This document shows, in pieces, positions 34,162 through 45,298 of a DNA stretch of 64,000 bases; positions within the stretch are counted from its first letter, which is position 1; each line of letters opens with the position of its first letter. Made by a program: the position numbers and the translations under genes. The notes beneath the pieces are model-generated. The model ran no database searches. It was not told the origin of the DNA and saw only the letters and a program-made list of their open reading frames with translations. Origin of the DNA: Mesotaenium endlicherianum (taxonomy: Eukaryota > Streptophyta > Zygnematophyceae > Zygnematales > Mesotaeniaceae); the NCBI GenBank assembly GCA_009602735.1, contig WELA01007307.1, positions 440,435 to 504,434 on the forward strand, written 5' to 3'.

Positions 34162-35640
34162 ATGGTAAGGACAAGGTCTCAAACTAGCAACTCCCGAGAC
34201 ATGGAGAACCAGGATAACGAGAATGTCGAAAACCAGGCGGAAAGCCATGTAGCGGGAAACCGTACCTATTCGGAAGCAGTAGCGGATACTGCAGCTAGGG
34301 AGGCTGCAGATGAGGCAGCTGCTATTGCCTCAGTCGCAGCTCAGCAAGCTGAGGAGGAGATAGCCAGACTAGAAGCTGAACAAGTAGCAAAGGCCGCTGA
34401 AGATATACAAAGGAGGGAAGGACAGCCAGCTGACGAGCGCACTGTTGAAGAACTTATGGCATCAAGGGCCAATGTTCTGAACCCACCTCCTGCCGTACAA
34501 CTCAATGTACCCCTAGGTCAAATACGTGACCGGCTGAATGCGGCAGGAATTGCTGCTGCAGGAGCAAGAGGGATTGTTGAGGACACTACTCAGCGAGTAG
34601 ATGCCAATGCTGCTGCTGCATTTGCTAATCTACCACCCCAAAATGTAGACTTGGGAGCATTGTTCGTTCAGATGCAGTCGCAAATGGCGACCATGTATCA
34701 GTCCCAGCAGGAGGACAAAAGAATCATAATGTCCCTACTCCGGGACAGAGACCAACTGGGGTCTCACACCACTAGTGGTGGTGGCCGAGGGCCTAGTAAG
34801 CCCAAGCCGAAACCTCCCCAGGACTATGATCCTGAGGGAAACAGAAAATATTACCTGATCAAGTTTCTCGCGGATGTTGAGCAGTGGCTGGAGAACTACC
34901 CAGAACTGCAAGATTACGAGAAGGTCAGGCACACCGGTGCGCTACTGAAAGGCAGTGCCGCAGACTGGTGGCTTTACTGGAAGGAAGAGCGTAAGGCTCG
35001 GCAACTCGGTGACCCTACGTGGGTAGAGTTTGTCGAGAAGTTGCATGAGAAGTTTGATGTCATCAACCAGCAGGAGAAAGCTATCTATGCGATGATCTCC
35101 CTGACACTGAAGCAGACCACTTCAGTTGCTGAGTTTGCTCAAAAGTTCCAAGAGAACATGATGAAGCAGCCTGATTTGCCAGAACGGTATAGGATAGCAT
35201 ACTTCAGGTATGGCTTGAAATCCGAGGTCTCTGGTCATTTTGCTGAGAAAAAGTATGAGAAACTGGCTGACTTGATCCAGGATGCTGACGCCTGGGATCA
35301 GCAGCAGTTCAATCACAAGCGCCAGAGTAACGCTTTGGTGTCTAAGATTGTCAAAAAGCCCCACGGTTCCTACAATGCAGTTGAAGGAGACCAGGCTGAG
35401 GATAATCAGGGTGATGAATATGAGTATGAGTACAATGCTATTCAGTCTAGAGGTAGAGGTGGTCCCTCTCGAGGTGGCTATGGAAGGGGTGGTGGTAGGA
35501 CTAAGCCGAGACCAGCCTCAGCAAAATCTACTTGCTACCATTGTCAGCAGAAAGGCCACTACAGAGAACAGTGTCCGGTCAAGCACCTGCCTAAGGTCGA
35601 GAGAAAAGACCAGCCTTTAAAAGACAGCAACAGTCAGTAA
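34162..35640 (+). CDS. A1 gag polyprotein (open, 492 aa)
   Basis: An uninterrupted reading frame starting MVRTRSQTSNSRDMENQ, 34 bp past the LTR. Residues about 30-100 form an Ala/Glu-rich helix. A conserved stretch (VPLGQIRDRLNAAG; PPQNVDLGALFVQMQSQMA) and a Pro/Lys linker (KPKPKPPQDYDPEG) lead to the capsid domain at about 230-360 (IKFLADVEQWLENY; LLKGSAADWWLYWKEE; KFDVINQQEKAIYAMISLTL). An acidic segment (EDNQGDEYEYEYNA) and an Arg/Gly-rich stretch (SRGRGGPSRGGYGRGGGR) follow, then the CCHC knuckle CYHCQQKGHYREQC near residue 455. Gag forms the particle and packages element RNA. Pol follows in the -1 frame. Confidence 0.88.
   Translation: MVRTRSQTSNSRDMENQDNENVENQAESHVAGNRTYSEAVADTAAREAADEAAAIASVAAQQAEEEIARLEAEQVAKAAEDIQRREGQPADERTVEELMASRANVLNPPPAVQLNVPLGQIRDRLNAAGIAAAGARGIVEDTTQRVDANAAAAFANLPPQNVDLGALFVQMQSQMATMYQSQQEDKRIIMSLLRDRDQLGSHTTSGGGRGPSKPKPKPPQDYDPEGNRKYYLIKFLADVEQWLENYPELQDYEKVRHTGALLKGSAADWWLYWKEERKARQLGDPTWVEFVEKLHEKFDVINQQEKAIYAMISLTLKQTTSVAEFAQKFQENMMKQPDLPERYRIAYFRYGLKSEVSGHFAEKKYEKLADLIQDADAWDQQQFNHKRQSNALVSKIVKKPHGSYNAVEGDQAEDNQGDEYEYEYNAIQSRGRGGPSRGGYGRGGGRTKPRPASAKSTCYHCQQKGHYREQCPVKHLPKVERKDQPLKDSNSQ
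35616..35622 (+). promoter_or_regulatory. Candidate -1 frameshift site at the A1 gag-pol junction
   Basis: TTTAAAA is read in the gag frame as CCT TTA AAA, fitting the slippery pattern X XXY YYZ. Pol lies in the -1 frame, and a tandem shift here would continue into LKRQQQSVIQSTDCEDARDS. The heptamer is kept in A3 (31213-31219) and A2 (23824-23818). Confidence 0.6.
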
Positions 35641-38600
35641 TCCAGTCTACTGACTGTGAGGATGCTAGAGATAGTGAGTCGTCACTAGCTGCCCTCGTAG
35701 CAGGTATTATGGGTCCTGCTGAACTGGATTCACTATGCATGCCTGACAAACAGATAAAGGAGACCATCAGCAATATAGACGTCCAGAGAGTGCACACTCT
35801 GGATGCTCTTGTTCCACCTGATGTCCAATATTTCTTTGCTACGTCAGGAGAACAATGCGAAAGTCAGGAAAAGACAGTCCACCCTATCCTACTGCCTTGC
35901 ATGATTGCAGGTAGGAAGGTGAGGGCATATGTTGACGGAGGAGCGTCACATACTTTTATCCACAAGGACTTAGTTAAGCGGCTAAGGCTGCCTACTGTCA
36001 CCCAAGGGTATAGAAAAATATTCCTTGGAGATGCCTCAAGTATCCCGGGAGGAGTTATAACTAAGCCTATTGAGGTCCAGTTAGGTTCTGGCATTGCAGT
36101 TCTAACTGAAACGCTTACATTTGAGGTACTCAACACTGGCTTTTATGATCTCGTGCTAGGCAGGTCCTGGCTTAATAGACATCAAGCTGAAGTGTGTTGG
36201 AGCAGAGGTACAGTTAAAGTGAGAGGAGCCAGTGATGGGCAGACTGACTTGGCACCACCAGTGCTCTTCCTCTTGTCCTGTGTGGATGGCAAATGAAGGA
36301 AAAGAAGAGGCTTCCAGAAGGATGCAAGTTGCTGAATGCAATCGAGTTCGTCAAAAGCTGGAACCAAAAGGAAGACAGAATGTTTAGTCTGCTGCTAAGA
36401 GAGGTACCTCCTCAACCTGAAGAAGTGGTTGACAAAAAGGTAAGCCTTACGGAGCACCCTATTGCTGCAAAAATTGTTGCTCAGTACATGGATGTATTTA
36501 TCCAGGACTATCCCCTAAGAGTTTTACCTCTTTTATTACCTGGGAGTTAGCCACCCTGGCAACGCACTTATGGCTTGTCTTATGTGGAGAGCGAGGAGTT
36601 GAAAACACAGATTGCAGAGCTTGAGGAAAATGGTTATATTTCTCCCAGCAAATCACCTTACGGCGCACCCATCCTATTTGTTGAGAAAAATGATGGCAGT
36701 ATGCGGATGCGTGTGGATTACAGAGCCCTCAACATAATTACAGTAAAGAACAAGTATGCTTTACCCGAAATCAAGGACTTGCTTGATACCCTGTCTGGTG
36801 CTAAGGTGTTGAGTAAAATAGATCTTAAGAGTGGTTATCATCAAATCAGAATTGCTGAGGGGGATGAACACAAGACTGCCTTCCGCACACGTTATGGACA
36901 CTATGAGTTCAACGTGATACCGTTTGGACTAACAAATGTTCCTGCAACCTTCATGGGTGCTATGAATGATATTTTCAGGCCTTATTTGGATAAATTTGTG
37001 CAAGTTTTCCTTGATGATATATTTTAATTTTCTCTAAAGATGAACCTCAGCATGCTGAACACCTAAAGACAGTCATGGACATTCTGAGAAGATATCAGTT
37101 ATATGCTAAAATGAGCAAGTGGGATTTCTTTAAGGAAAGTATTGAATTCTTAGGCCACGTTGTCAGTAAAGAGGGCATCAGTGTGGACCCTAAGAAAGTC
37201 CACACCATAAGGGACTGGCCAGTCTCACAGTCTGTCTCTGAAGTTAGATCCTTCCTCGGGTTGGCTAACTACTATAGGAGATTTATTGAGAATTATTCCC
37301 CAAAGGCCAGTAAACTGACTGACCTTACTAAGAAAGACATAGGGTACATGTGGGGGGAAGAGCAGCAAGCAGCCTTCCAGACCCTTAAAGATGCTCTTTG
37401 TTCTGCCCCAGTGGTAGCCGTGTATGACCCCAGCAAACCGGTGCAGGTGGTCACTGATGCTTCTGACTTTGCCATGGGAGCTATTTTGCTGCAGCTTGTT
37501 GACAAAACCACAAAGGATGGTAAGATACGGCAGGAGTGGCACCCTGTGTTGTACGAGTCTATGAAATTTAATCCAGCGGAGATTAATTACTCAATGCATG
37601 ATAAAGAGCTGCTAGCTATCATTCATGTGCTCAAACAGTGGAGAGCTTACTTACATGGTAAAGCTTTTAAGGTGATTACAGATCATCTAACTCCGACTCA
37701 CTTTCAGAAGAAGTCCAAGCTGTCCAGGAGGGAGAATCGCTGGAGCCAGATGCTGGAGCAGTTCCAAGTCTAGACTACAAACCAGGGAAGTTGAATCCTG
37801 CTGATGCACTCTCTAGAAGACCTGACTTGCAAGAAAGGAACTTTAGTCAGCATGCTGTAGATAAAGTCCTGTGTGCACTCACTTCACTACAGGTGAAAAA
37901 GTCCTTCCTTGAACAACTTAGGAAAGCCTACCTTTTTGACCCAACATTTGAGCCCAGCCCCACTACTGGTGTGTGTCGTGCTACTGCACTCGGGTATAAC
38001 CTTAAGGGAGGAGTCTGGGTGATTGAAACCACTCCAGGGAGGCTGAAGCTGGTCATTCCTAATAACTTGGAAATAAGGTCCCTTTTATTGAGTCAAGCAC
38101 ATGACAGTTTACTGGGTGGGCATTTGGGGCAGGCCAAAACAGTTGGCAAATTGGCAAAACATTATCATTGGGAGGGATTGCCCCGGGAGGTCTTAAACTA
38201 TGTAAAGTCCTGTGATGAGTGTCAAAAGAATAAGTCTACGCACACACCACCAGGAGGTCTCTTGCAACCAATTTCCATCCCTACTGGACGCTGGGAAACT
38301 ATATCCATGGACTGGGTGGTCACACTACCAAGAACTGCCACTGGGCATGATTATATACTGGTAGTCGTGGATAAACTCATAAAAATGGTCATTTTTATCC
38401 CCAAAACTGTCAAAGTGACTGCAATCGAAACAGCGAGACAGTTCTACAACCATGTAGTATCCCTACATGGGCTTCCCTCTAATATCATCTCAGACAGAGA
38501 CTCAAAATTTACCTCTGAGTTCTGGAGAGCTTTAATGGGGTTAATGGGAGTCAAACAACTGCTTAGCATAGCTAACCACCCTCAGACTGATGGGCAGACT

Positions 38601-39400
38601 GAAAGAACTAACCGAGTTCTGCAAGAGGTGCTGAGAGCATATATTCACCAAAAACAAGATAATTGGGATGACCTGTTGCCTTAGATTCAGTTTGCGGTCA
38701 TCAGTGCGGTGCATGCGTCAACGGGCAAGACTCCTTTTGAACTCAGCCTGGGTAGAGTCCCTAAGTCCCCTCTAGATGTGCTAGGGGAGTCTTTAGGTCA
38801 CCCTGAAGGTATTGACAATCCGGTCTCCCTCCAGTTAACTCAGGAGTTTGTTGACACCCTGTCAGAAGTCCAACAAAACCTGCACAAAGCCGAAGAAAAC
38901 CAACAAAAATACGCTAATCAACACCGTCGGGAGCTGACATTTTCTAAGGGCAATTTAGTCAAACTGCATTCTCAGCACCTGTACCTTCCTGGTGTAGTCA
39001 AGAAAAAGCTTGGCCCTGCCTGGGTCGGTCCATATTCGGTGGAGGGTTGTGTCGGTCAGAATGCTTACAAACTGAACATGTCAGCCTAATACAAGGGTCA
39101 CCCGGTCTTTAATGTCTCCTTCCTGGAACCATACATCAAAGGTGATACACTGTTCACAAGTCGGTTACCTATCCAACCGGGACCGGTCCCCGCTGTGCGG
39201 GACGGCGACTCTGACGAATATGAGGTTGAGGAGATCTTAGACGCGCGCTCGGTCCGTCGATCTTCTAAATATGTCATGAAGTACCTCATTTGATGGAAGG
39301 GTTACGACGCCTCTGGGGACACTTGGGAATTTAAGGACCATTTGACCAATGCCAAAGAGGCGTTGAAACGGTTCCACCTTCGGGCGGCTGGAGCCCCTCC
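35640..39400 (+). pseudogene. A1 pol: protease, RT, RNase H, integrase, chromodomain (fossil)
   Basis: Protease: [62 protein letters not shown] and FLDDI near 37010. RNase [17 protein letters not shown] and [17 protein letters not shown]. Integrase: an H2C2 finger (GHLGQAKTVGKLAKHYH... CDECQKNK), the core opening MDWVVTLPRTATGHDYILVV, DRDSKFTSEFWRALMG and NHPQTDGQTERTNRVLQEV. A GPY-like stretch (LGPAWVGPYSVEGCVGQNAY) and a chromodomain (YEVEEILDARSVRRSSKYVM... WKGYDASGDTWEF) close the protein near 39400. The enzymes copy the RNA and insert the cDNA; the chromodomain is thought to guide insertion. About four breaks. Confidence 0.88.
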
Positions 39401-39720
39401 ATAACTGTCATTTCAGTTGACACGGGAAGGTGACAGGCGGTCCTGTCTCTATTTAAGTTGGAGGGGAAAATATATGACAGTTAGTGCGCGAGAGCGAAAG
39501 AGGGTCAGTTATGTGAATCCTAAGTGTCAGCATGGTGACAGATGGGACAACCTGGCCCACATAAAGCACCTTGAGCTAAAGGAAACAGGGCCTCGCACAG
39601 CAATACATCACTTAACACACCTTAAAACAGATTCCTACGTTTATGTTTAGCGCACCGCAACTACGTCAACTCCTAGGAATCACCCTGTAAGGTAAACAAG
39701 AACGAATCCACCATACTAAT
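39401..39720 (+). other. A1 spacer between pol and aORF
   Basis: Non-coding. It holds a purine stretch TAAGTTGGAGGGGAAAA (near 39455-39471) resembling the polypurine tract found before the A LTRs. Near 39685 a donor-like CCCTGTAAGG begins the predicted intron that ends just before the aORF core start near 39800. Confidence 0.55.
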
Positions 39721-40798
39721 ATGAACATACTTCCTGCCTGCAATCCCTATGACAAAGGTCAATATCCTACTAACTTGTGCCCTGGTTACATGTGCACGAT
39801 GGCTCCCACCACACAAAAGGAGGACAGAAAGCGCAAGGCAGAAGAAGCCAGGAGGACAATGCAGCAATACCACAAGGGGCTGGCGGCGACGTCCCTCACC
39901 AAGAGAGAACAAGAAAGGGTCCGCAGACAACAAGAGGCGGCAGAAAAGGCACAGAGGAAGAAGGATCAGGAAGCGGAAAACCTCAGGAAAGCTGAGGAGG
40001 AGAGACAGAGTAAACAACAAGAAGAAGCGGCAGCGGCAGAGGAGGAGAGAAGGAAAAAGTTTGAAGCGGACAAACAGAAGAGCTTGGCCACTTACAGGTA
40101 TACTGTGGTGGGTGGCAAAAACTTTGATAACCTCAATGAAGCATTGCTGGCAGCCCAGGAGATCAACAAGCTGGAACAGACAACACTGCTACAGAGGGAA
40201 GGAGCTGCAGCACTGGATAGGTACATCGAGACACACACTGGTGTGGTCCTCTACGAAGATTATGCCAAGATGGTGGGCTATACAGCAGAGCAGGCCCGGT
40301 ACCTTGCCGATGATTCAGAGAACACGCCAGTCCCAATACCGAGAATAGTGGGAGATCAGAGACTCATCAGGATGGTGAGCATGCGGCCCGATAGCTTTAA
40401 GGATACGATATTCTACCTCACACTATTGCCAGCTTACAATGAAGTTGAGAGAAGGAGCTGGGAGTACTTAGCCAAGGAAGCAGGACAGCAGATGTTCTCT
40501 CCTCACTGGTTCCCGTGTAAACTGAGGAAGGCTAAGCACGGACCCCAGTACTACCAGCAGCCAACAGACTGGAGGTGGATGACCGTCAAAAATAAGGAGG
40601 AGTGTGACCGTGCCCAACCGGATGACTTCCACTATGGCCTAGACGGCTATCTCATCCTACCACCTCACATTGCCCCTTGGGACGCCAGGCTGAATGGCTG
40701 CCTGAGCAATATGAATGCAGAGACCAAGGAGCATAGGAGGAGGGGGAGGGACTACTTCTCTGAGGGAAAGCATGCCTTCGTCAAATGGGCAAAGAATG
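39721..40798 (+). pseudogene. aORF of A1 (unknown protein; abbreviated copy)
   Basis: The likely native start is MAPTTQKEDRKRKAEEARRT (near 39800), just after the predicted splice acceptor; the frame is open further upstream to 39721. Residues about 1-105 from that start form a long, charged helix (EAENLRKAEEERQSKQQEEA). The central domain reads TYRYTVVGGKNFDNLNEALL, ETHTGVVLYEDYAKMVGYTA, MVSMRPDSFKDTIFYLTLLP and YNEVERRSWEYLAKEAGQQM. Next come HWFPCKLRKAKHGPQYYQQP, TDWRWMTVKN, LDGYLILPPHIAPWDARLNG and SEGKHAFVKWAKN. The frame is open to the junction with the LTR. There is no signal peptide or membrane segment, so nothing suggests an envelope protein. Function unknown; the Trp-rich and Tyr-rich blocks are conserved in A2, A4 and A6. 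Confidence 0.75.
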
Positions 40799-41341
40799 AC
40801 TTTGACAGCCAGCTGACTTCCGTACTCGGTAGCAGCGAACTGCCTTGATATGCATCTAAGTACGATATGCTAGATGAATGGCTAGATGACATCCCTATGG
40901 TGGATGGCTATTCGGGATGATGGGAGATGGCGGTGGATTTGGTTAACCGAGGTCCTACCAACGTGGTTAACTCCCGGGTAGGCGGTGCCATCGCACTGGC
41001 CGTTGAACAGTAAACTCATTCCATGTACATATGCTGGGCGTTGCTCTCGAGTTCGGCATTCGGAAACGAGGCCAACTCTCTTGTACAGCTTACTGAGAGA
41101 GATCTGAATCCAAGGCGAGAGGCCATTGATACGCACTGTCTTCTAACCTTGCTTATGCATGAGTTTACTGATTGCATTCTTGATGCTAGTCTACTCGCAT
41201 TTGACTTACGAGTATTGTTCACTGCTAGTGTGTTGTCCTTTGCCGTTTAACCAGTTAACGAAAAATACCATGAAGATTACTTGCTGATGTAAAGATTTTT
41301 AATAACTGTTAATCGCCTATTTGGTAAGTCGATTGATTTCA
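40799..41341 (+). repeat. Family A LTR, partial (A1 3' LTR)
   Basis: About 543 bp of the 3' portion of an A LTR in plus orientation, starting within TTTGACAGCCAGCTGACTTCC and ending GATTGATTTCA. It adjoins the oppositely oriented A4 aORF at 41342. Confidence 0.88.
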
Positions 41342-42495
41342 TTGATGCCTCTCTCCTACCCTATTCCGCCTCCTCATCCATCTCATCTTCCTCCTCAGAG
41401 AGGGTAGGGGTCTCATCTACCAAGTCATCCTGCTCCCTGGTAGACATGGAGAAATAAACGGACCGTCCTTTCTTAAGACGAGCTGGGGGTCGTTTGGCCT
41501 TCGACTTGCTGACATCTATCCGGCCTGCACTCTTTGCCCATTTGACAGAGGCATGTTTTCCCTTAGAGTAGTAGTCCCGTCCTCTCCTCTTGTACTCCTT
41601 GGTTTCCGCATTCATGTAACTCAAGCATCCATTAAGTCTGGGGTCCCACGGGGCAATGTGAGGTGGCAGGATGCGGTAACCGTCCAGCCTTTAGTGGAAG
41701 TCCTCTGGGTGGGCCCATTCACACTGCTGCTTTGTGTTATTGACGGTCATCCACCTCCTGTCCGTGGGGTGCAGGTAGTATTGTGGCCCATGTTCAGCCT
41801 TTTTGAGCTTACAAGGGAACCAGTGGGGATAGAACATCTGCTGCCCTGTTTCCCTCGCCAAGTACTCCCAGCTCCTTCTCTCAACCTCATTGTAGGCTGG
41901 CAGCAGTGTCTGGTAAAATACGACATCCTTAAAGCTATCGGGCTGCATGCTCACAATCCTGATGAGCCTCGGATTCCCCATTGTGCCAGGTACTGGTACT
42001 AGCTTATCTTCCGATTCATCTGCAAAGAACTGCGCTTGTTGTGTTATATACCCCACCATCTTGGCATAATCTTTGTAGAGGACAACGTCAGTGTGTGTCT
42101 CATATACCTATCCAGAGCTTCAGCTCCCTGCTTTTGCAACACTGTTTGCTGGACAATCCTGTTGATATCCTAGGATGCCAGTAGTGCCTCCTACAAGTGG
42201 CCAGGCTCTCATGCTTTTCAGCTTCCTCCTTCTTCTTCCTTTCTTCCTCCGCAGCCGCCGCTTCCTCTTGCGGTTTCTTCTGTCTCTCCTCCTCAGCCAT
42301 CCTGAGGTCCTTAGCCTCCTGCTCCTTCTTCTTCTGTGCCTCTTCTGCTGCCACTTGTTGTCTGCGGACAGGATCTTGCTCTCTTTTGGTGAGGGTGTCG
42401 CCGCGAACTTTTTCTGGTAGCGCTCCATTGTCCTCTTAGCTTCTTCTGCCTTGCGCTTCTTGTCTTTCTTTTGTGTGGTGGGAGCCATCCTGCAC
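41342..42495 (-). pseudogene. aORF of A4 (fossil)
   Basis: Starts MAPTTQKKDKKRKAEEAKRT directly after a splice-acceptor-like GTGCAGG. It shows the charged helix (AAEEAQKKKEQEAKDLRMAE) and then the central domain (MVGYITQQAQFFADESEDKL; MVSMQPDS-type block; LLPAYNEVERRSWEYLARET). TDRRWMTVNN, a SKGKHASVKWAKSAGRIDVS block and an acidic stretch (LSEEEDEMDEEAE) follow. Close to A1 and A6. The C-terminal domain is absent. Several breaks. Confidence 0.72.
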
Positions 42496-42618
42496 ATGTA
42501 GCCAAGACACAAGTTAGTAGGATCTCATTCATTGTGACGGTAGATGCACAAAGAGAAGTGAGTTTGCGTTATTATAGCAGATTCATTCCCTTATCTTACA
42601 GGGTGGGTACCAGGAGTT
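42496..42618 (-). promoter_or_regulatory. Predicted intron just upstream of the A4 aORF
   Basis: In element sense: donor CCCT|GTAAGATAA (near 42602), branch-site consensus CCTACTAACTTGTG and acceptor CATGTGCAG|G next to the ATG of the aORF. The arrangement equals that of A6 although much of the intron interior has diverged. Confidence 0.55.
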
Positions 42619-42885
42619 AATTGAGCTGTAGCGTGATTAGAATAAACAAAAGAACGTGTGTGCAAGGCGAGGTGAGTGCTTGGTTTATGTGTTGGTCTCT
42701 TCCTCCTTCCGAGTGGTGGACACCCTCCAACTTAGCTTAAGGTGGGCCTGGTTGGCACATCTATCACTATGCTGACACTTAACTGTCACATTCCTTTCAC
42801 CTAACTGTCACATTCCCCTCTAACTTAAATGGAGACAGGACCTCCTGTCACCTTCCCACGTCAACTGAAATGACAATTAAGGTGG

Positions 42886-43604
42886 TGTAATGAATCAGTA
42901 TATTAGTAGATATAATATGCATTTAAATATAATAGTTAATTTAGTTCAGCCTGCTGAACACTAGTTATTAATCAGTCTGCTGGACTTAATATTTAATACC
43001 AGTTTAATGACTCAGCCGGAAGCAGCAGGCTGAAGTCCATTCAAGTCACCATGCTGACACATTCTTTGACAGCCAGCTGACTTCCATACTCGGTAGCAGC
43101 GAACTGCCTTGATATGCATCTAAGTACGATATGCTAGATGAATGGCCAGATGACATCCCTATGGTGGATGGCTATTCGGGATGATGGGAGATGGCGGTGG
43201 ATTTGGTTAACCGAGGTCCTACCAACGTGGTTAACTCCCGGGTAGGCGGTGCCATCGCACTGGCCGTTGACAGTAAACTCATTCCATGTACATATGCTAG
43301 GCATTGCTCTCGAGGTCGGCATTTGGAAACGAGGCCAACTCTCTTGTACAGCTTACTGAGAGAGATCTGAATCCAAGGCGAGAAGCCATTGATACGCACT
43401 GTCTTCAAACCTTGCTTATGTATGAGTTTACTGATTTGCATTATTGATGCTAGTTTACTCGCATTTGACTTACGAGTATTATTCACTGCTAATGTGTTGT
43501 CCTTTGCCGTTCAACCAGTTAACGGAAAATACCATAAAGATTACTTGCTGATATAAGATCTTTATTAATTGTTAATTGCCTATCTGGTAAGTCGATTCAT
43601 TTCA
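42886..43604 (+). repeat. Solo family A LTR with target duplication
   Basis: A complete 719-bp LTR bordered by the 5-bp repeat GGTGG at 42881-42885 and 43605-43609. It lies in A4 between the end of pol and the aORF, in the opposite orientation. This is the classic remnant of LTR-LTR recombination. Confidence 0.95.
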
Positions 43605-44795
43605 GGTGGTCTATCGGCTTCTCGGAGATAGAAACGTTTGAACGCCCCTTTCGCGTTGACCAAGTGGTCTTTAAATTCCCATGTATTCCTAGAAGCATCA
43701 TATCCCTTCCATTCGACCAGATATTTCTTGACGTATTTAGATGATCGACGGACCGAGCGAGCCTAGTGAATCTCATCGACCTCATACTCTTCAGGGTCAC
43801 CATCCAGGACAGTGGGAACCGGTCTTGGTTGGACAGGTACCTGACTTGTGAATAGTGTGACACCCTTGATGTATGGTTCTAGGAAAGAGACTTTAAAGAT
43901 GGGGGTGACCCTTATACTTGGTTGACATCTCAGTTTGTAGGCATTCTGACCAACTCGGCGTACCACCGAGTATGGACCGACCCAGACTGGCCCCATTTTT
44001 TTCTTGAACAGACCAAGCAGGTACAGGTGTTGAGAATGCGATTTGACCAAATTGCTCTTAGAAAATGTCAGCTCCCGGTGGTGTTGATTGGCATATTTTT
44101 GTTGGATTTCTTGTGCCTTGTACAAGTTGTGCTGAACTTCTGACAGAGTGTCAGCAAATTCTTGAGTTAAGTGGAGTGACACCAAGTTGCCAATTCCCTC
44201 AGGATGAGTCAAAGACTCCCTAGCACATCAAAGGGAGATTTAGGTACTTGACTCAAACTGAGTTCTTAATGAGTCTTTCCCGTTGACGCATGCATTGCAC
44301 TGTTGACCGCAAACTAAATTTGAGGCAACAAGTCAACCCAATTATATTGTTTTTTATTAATATAAGCCCTCGGCACTTCTAGCAGAACTTGGTTAGTTCT
44401 TTCAATTTGCCCATCAGTCTGAGGGAGGTTTGCTGTGCTGAACAGCTGTTTGACTCCCATCAACCTCATTAAGGCTCTCTATAACTTGGAGGTACATTTT
44501 GAGTCTCTGTTTGAGATAATATTGGAGGGTAACCCTTGTTGGCATATTACATGGTTATAGAACTGTCTTGTAGTTTCAAGTGCAATCACCTCGACGGTTG
44601 TGGGAATGAAAGTGGCCATTTTTTCGATTTATCCACAACTACCTATATTTGATCATACCCACTGACAATCCTTGGTAGCGTTACCACCCAGTCCATTGAT
44701 ATGGTGTCCCACCTTCTAGCTGGGGTAGGTAGTGATTGTAATAGCCCCCCGGGCGGTGTGTCTAGACTTATTCTTCTGACACTGATCACAAGGCT
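43605..44795 (-). pseudogene. A4 integrase and chromodomain (fossil)
   Basis: Minus-strand readings include LTQEFADTLSEVQHNLYKAQ, KKKMGPVWVGPYSVVRRVGQ (GPY region), YEVDEIH and WKGYDASRNTWEFKDH (chromodomain), matching A1. It continues on the far side of B2 as the upstream RT/RNase H part. Several breaks. Confidence 0.78.
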
Positions 44796-45298
44796 TGTAG
44801 TGAAACAAATAGATAAAGTACTTAGTAAAACAGAATACTTTATCTATTCAAGACAAGGATCTTTGAACACAAGTGGTAGCTTCTTGAAAGAGAGATGGCT
44901 TCTTGAAAGTTAATATATTTCTGGATTTTGGCAAGTACAAGAGTGATTCTCGAATGTCTTTCTATGTTCTAGCTCTTGTTTGTATACTTGTTACATAAGT
45001 AATTTCTAGGAAAGTGTATGTTGATGTGTTGGCACCCAACACATCCCAAAACTTGCCACCTCTTTCTAGAATAATGTACACATGTCCTTTTGACCTAAAA
45101 ATGGCACATTTGACTTTTGCCACATGGAGTTCTTCTAGGTCTTTCCTCTAACTTCGAAAATGCCTTGGAAGGTTCAAAGGACATGAACCAAGTTACTAGA
45201 GTACCTATTCACACTTGACTCCACACAATACTACTCCAAATATATTTGAAAACATTAAAATATATGCAAACTAATATATAATAACTCAAATCACTACA
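44796..45298 (-). repeat. B2 3' LTR
   Basis: A 503-bp LTR, followed (element upstream side) by the G-rich tract CTATTGGGGGGGTGA. Confidence 0.95.

Larger units (their letters stand above)
33675..41341 (+). mobile_element. A1: most complete family A element
   Basis: Layout: partial 5' LTR (33675-34127), primer site TGGTATCGGAGC (34129-34140), gag (34162-35640), pol (to about 39400), a spacer with a purine stretch, the aORF (39721-40798) and a partial 3' LTR (40799-41341). It is the clearest view in the window of the family A gene order gag-pol-aORF on one strand. About four breaks in pol; both LTRs are incomplete, so an age from the LTRs is not reliable. Confidence 0.88.

Noticed and set aside
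39721-40798. The aORF as an envelope gene, given its position after pol.
   Set aside because: No signal peptide, transmembrane segment or glycoprotein-like cysteine pattern is visible; the protein is highly charged and Trp/Tyr-rich.
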